DNA of 64,000 nucleotides from Membranipora membranacea (Eukaryota; Bryozoa; Gymnolaemata; Cheilostomatida; Membraniporidae): NCBI GenBank assembly GCA_914767715.1, contig OU612069.1, positions 3,284,001 to 3,348,000 of the forward strand, read 5' to 3'. Shown piece by piece: positions 60,030 to 64,000 of this stretch (position 1 is its first letter; each line of letters starts with the position of its first letter). The notes under the pieces were generated by a model. It saw only the letters and a program-made list of their open reading frames with translations, ran no database searches and was not told where the DNA came from. The position numbers and the translations under genes were made by a program.

Positions 60030-60416
60030 AGCCAGCTTTTTCTACCTGCCTCTTATATGCTATATGTTATGGAGGTTGGAGTAATACTCCCATATTGAGA
60101 AAACAAATGCTTCATATAGTGTGTAGCGCAACGTCACGACTGCCTACAAAACAGAGATTGAGATGGTTAAGCATTAGCACATGAAGTCACCTTGTAATAC
60201 AGTGCTATTGTGTCTGAAAAAATAGTCCAATCACTAACACTAAGTTGAGCGATGAGAACAAGTACTATTCAGAAAACATTCCGCCACTGGAATGAAATAG
60301 ACTGCCAATAAGTGTTTTAAAAAAGTGCAGACAATATGTAGGCCTTGTGAATCATATACACCTAAGCATACATCATGGTCTGAGATGATCGCTGCCAAAA
60401 CTTCACTGCCAGAAGA

Positions 60417-62158
60417 TCAGAGTCTGCACCATTGAAAACCCTGTGAGACAGAGTGTCCAAATCATTGGAGGCTTCGAATGTTGATAAATCTTAATTTTAG
60501 TGACGGAACTCATGAAAAATTCTGCCAAATTGTCCGCAAAACTGGCAGAAAATGCTATAACTCCGGATTGAGGCCTAAATCATAGCTCAGAAAACTGTGT
60601 ATGATATTTCTGGATCACCAAGTTGTCACGTAAAACATGACTATTTATGATGTGAGGGCAACGAGGAAATTTGGTCAGCTTTTTGAGTCAACCAGCATGA
60701 TTCGGTTGACGAAACGACCAACTTTACTGAAGTGAACAATAATGGTAGTTTTTTATACGTTTTTATCTTGGGCGTTTTGCCCAAATCAGCCTAACCTACA
60801 AGTTGACCAGTGAGAGTAACCATATTTGTTCAATAATATCTTATTCAACACTGTGAAACTGTGATACACTTAATATTAGCACACAATGAAATTGATGAAC
60901 CAGAATCCAGATCAGAAGGGATGAAAGCACGGGTGCCAAAAGTATGAAACACTGCAGTCATTTGATTCCGTGTTTGTGAGAACATTTTCAGACATGTTTG
61001 GGGTCAGACATGAAAGGGGTCAGCGGGCATGACCTGGTCAAATGAATCATTCTGTGGATGAAATTCCGTGTTTGTGAGAACATTTTCAATGGCTCTTATT
61101 AGATTTTATGAGCGTTACTCAGCTTTCAGAAACATGGTCACAATGGATAGATTGGGTGCGACTGTTTGGATCCAGTTTGCCTCAAGCTATAATGAGATAC
61201 TTGAGTGCCAATTTCATCCACAGAATGATTCATTTGACCAGGTCATGCCCGCTGACCCCTTTCATGTCTGACCCCAAACATGTCTGAAAATGTTCTCACA
61301 AACACGGAATCAAATGACTGCAGTGTTTCATACTTTTGGCACCCGTGCTTTCATCCCTTCTGATCTGGATTCTGGTTCATCAATTTCATTGTGTGTTAAT
61401 ATTAAGTGTATCACAGTTTCACAGTGTTGAATAAGATATTATTGAACAAATATGGTTACTCTCACTGGTCAACTTGTAGGTTAGGCTGATTTGGGCAAAA
61501 CGCCCAAGATAAAAACGTATAAAAAACTACCATTATTGTTCACTTCAGTAAAGTTGGTCGTTTCGTCAACCGAATCATGCTGGTTGACTCAAAAAGCTGA
61601 CCAAATTTCCTCGTTGCCCTCACATCATAAATAGTCATGTTTTACGTGACAACTTGGTGATCCAGAAATATCATACACAGTTTTCTGAGCTATGATTTAG
61701 GCCTCAATCCGGAGTTGTCCTCTCTCCAGATTGGTACTTTTAACCCACGCCGCATAGGAAAAACGTGCTGAAAAGAGGGTTATCTTGGTAACCGCTTATA
61801 ACAGGATAAAAATTATTTATGATTCAGAATCTGCAGCATTGAAAACTGATATGGAAATAATTTGGGAAACAATTTTAGTATTTGGATAGTCAATTATAGC
61901 ATTTTCTGCCAGTTTTGCGGACAATTTGGCAGAATTTTTCATGAGTTCCGTCACTAAAATTAAGATTTATCAACATTCGAAGCCTCCAATGATTTGGACA
62001 CTCTGTCTCACAGGGTTTTCAATGGTGCAGACTCTGAATCAAAACTCATTTTTATCCTAACATAACCGGTTTTCAAGATAACCCTCTTTCAGCAGGTTTT
62101 TCCTATGAGGCGTGGGTTAAAAGTACCAAACTGGAGAGAGGACAACTCCGAATTGAGG
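60417..62158. repeat. giant nested inverted repeat
   Basis: Left arm 60417-61065 (649 bp) and right arm 61210-62037 are near-perfect inverse complements around a 144-bp loop. The right arm carries an about 178-bp insert (about 61717-61894) which itself is inverted, imperfectly, at about 62013-62158 (tips GTCCTCTCTCCAG / CTGGAGAGAGGAC). ATTCCGTGTTTGTGAGAACA occurs directly twice, at 60965 and 61064, spanning the left arm/loop junction. Confidence 0.88.
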
Positions 62159-62950
62159 CATAAATAAGAGCTCAGAGAACTGTCTATTATATATGGTCAA
62201 ATATCATGGTTGTCCTCTCACCTAAGTGCTGACAGCATATTACTCATTGCTTTAAGGTTGAGGAGGGGGGGGGGAGAGAGGAATAACCAAACCAATAACA
62301 TCATCAATACATGTAGTATTAAGAATGTTTGATAACATACATAATCACCATAGAACATATCAGTTGTGATCAAGTGTGACTACCATACCGTGATGGGTCC
62401 AGTTCATAATAATAAAAATGTCGGGTTTTCAGTATGATAAAAAGTTGATGATGATATAACGGTGAATTATTGGCATGTGTTAGTGGTAACAAATTTCTTA
62501 GAAAACTCTACATTAATTTTAATAGTTATTGCATAACTAAAATAGGAGTTTTTTTCTGAGGTTAGTGAGGTGGAAATTGTAACGCGATTTGGTAAACAAT
62601 GTCAATTAACTCCATGGGTGCAGCTATACTCACAACCTTTGACAATTTGCACCACTTTTAACTATAGTGAAACCTGAACATTGCAACTGGCTTGTAAGTT
62701 GGTCAAAATATTGTTCAAAAACAACATTCCCAATATCCTTATTGATGGCAAGTAGAAACAATTTAAACAGTCATCAATAAGTATCAGCAGTTGAATCATC
62801 ATATTTCACACAATAGGTTTTTCACATCAGTCATAAACTTATATTAAACTATTATACTTAGTATATTAAGTCTTTTGTCATCAATCATTGTCTTAGGACT
62901 TGGCGGGTCTCCGCTTGATCATTTGTCACATCAGATAACTGATCTTTCAT

Positions 62951-63042
62951 GCATAGGCATCTGGAGTTACAAGCATGTCCAGTATCAACCACCCCCTTTG
63001 GTGGTTGATACTGGACATGCTTGTAACTCCAGATGCCTATGC
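62951..63042. other. perfect 43-bp hairpin with 6-base loop
   Basis: Arms 62951-62993 and 63000-63042 are exact inverse complements (tips GCATAGGCATCTGGAG). The direct repeat TTTCAT flanks it at 62945-62950 and 63043-63048. Confidence 0.85.
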
Positions 63043-63048
63043 TTTCAT

Positions 63049-64000
63049 GCCATAAGCAACAACATGCAGCCAACAACTGAAAGGGACTTTGAGCATTTTT
63101 GTGGTTGACCCCAACTAGGTGACAAGCGATTGACAGCTTATCTAAATACTTAGCGCATGCAGAGCTAGTCAGTGACCTAGCGATAATGTAATTGTATGAC
63201 TACTCAAAGCAACAGGCAGAATCAACTAGTGCAAAGAATTCTACCTAAATCAAAACAATAGAACTAACTACAAACTATGCAGTGTTTCTTTTTATGAATA
63301 GCCTATCATGTAGACCTTGTGATTGCAGTAAGGTCATAAAGAATGTGTGGCGTATTATGAATGAACTGTAGGCAATGAACTCCTGAGGGAGAGGAAGTTC
63401 ATTGCTGTAGGCCTAGAACTTTTTATGGGTACTTTAAAGAAAATCAATGGCTAGCAGTTATGAGGCAAGAGGCAAGCAACAACAAACATGGCCGAGAAAG
63501 AAATGTGCATGTGTTTACTACAGCAACGGATGCTTTAGAGTTGTTTAATTCTAGAGCAAACTTATTTCAGTGACTTTCAATGCTTTGGTCAAATGAATCA
63601 AGTTTCAGATAATCAGCTGGAAAAGGGAATAACACCGTACTGTGATCTAGAAAATTGCTGAAAGCAGCAATTACTATCAACAACGCGTTTCAGTTTCGTC
63701 AAGCAATTCCAGTGTCCGAATAACGAACCTTTGGTCTAATACATTCTCATATTTTGAGTCTAGTCAACACTTATATTGGACTGATGATCGGTGGAGTGGA
63801 GACTTGGTGGAGTATTTGTTGTACTATATTGACAAATATAGAATAAAGCACCCAAATATCATATAAGGCTTTATTTATATTGGCGTCTATGGTGATGTAG
63901 AATAAAGGTTACATTTTGATAACAGCATTCAGTCCTGATAAAACCAGTCTCTCTATTACCCTTATCAGCAGCCTGCATACAGTGTGACATGCACTGCTAA
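63049..64000. other. no gene recognised
   Basis: AT-rich flank upstream of the receptor gene; nothing supported. Confidence 0.4.

Noticed and set aside
62875-63108. Two overlapping frames sharing a peptide on opposite strands
   Set aside because: An artefact of the perfect palindrome at 62951-63042.

Overview
The window looks like nuclear DNA of an animal, most likely a marine invertebrate (perhaps a lophotrochozoan or invertebrate deuterostome; the sequence alone does not decide). The evidence is AT-rich intergenic DNA, GT-AG introns, extracellular animal domains (PAN/apple, C-type lectin, a sushi-like module), tRNA- and U2-snRNA-headed SINEs, a Leu-tRNA-primed LTR retrotransposon, a LINE reverse transcriptase relic and many hairpin or fold-back DNA elements. 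There are no bacterial operons.

Layout. 1-4.6 kb: 3' exons of a PAN + C-type-lectin gene (+). 8.2-11.6 kb: an intron-containing, inactivated hAT/DUF4371 (ZMYM1-like) transposase gene (-), with a complete U2-headed SINE in one intron. 12.0-16.4 kb: a young non-autonomous LTR retrotransposon (-) whose LTRs carry a G-rich minisatellite. 17.2-25.5 kb and 29.1-33.2 kb: two copies of a roughly 4-kb segmental duplication. Each copy carries an intronless gene for a HlyE/ClyA-family alpha-pore-forming-toxin-like protein. Copy A was later interrupted by a 4,165-bp fold-back-like element that made an 8-bp target duplication; copy B keeps the empty site. 28.1-28.8 kb: a LINE RT relic. 36.5-60.0 kb: one large minus-strand gene that can be assembled by hand into 16 phase-consistent coding exons. 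It encodes a type I membrane protein of about 1,078 residues: signal peptide, cysteine-rich and sushi-like ectodomain, one transmembrane helix, and a long Ser/Thr/Pro/Tyr-rich tail. Its introns hold hairpin elements, SINEs and a separate membrane-protein exon. 60.4-62.2 kb: a large nested inverted repeat just upstream of that gene.

The strongest candidate for something undescribed is the pair of HlyE/ClyA-like genes. The family is known from bacteria; here it sits in duplicated, repeat-filled animal DNA next to a tRNA-SINE, with a TATA box. The two copies differ by 13 nonsynonymous and 3 synonymous changes over 307 shared codons. This suggests horizontal acquisition followed by recent duplication. 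The second candidate is the 16-exon receptor, which has a low-complexity, prion-like tail and two short segments that loosely resemble RHIM-type amyloid motifs.
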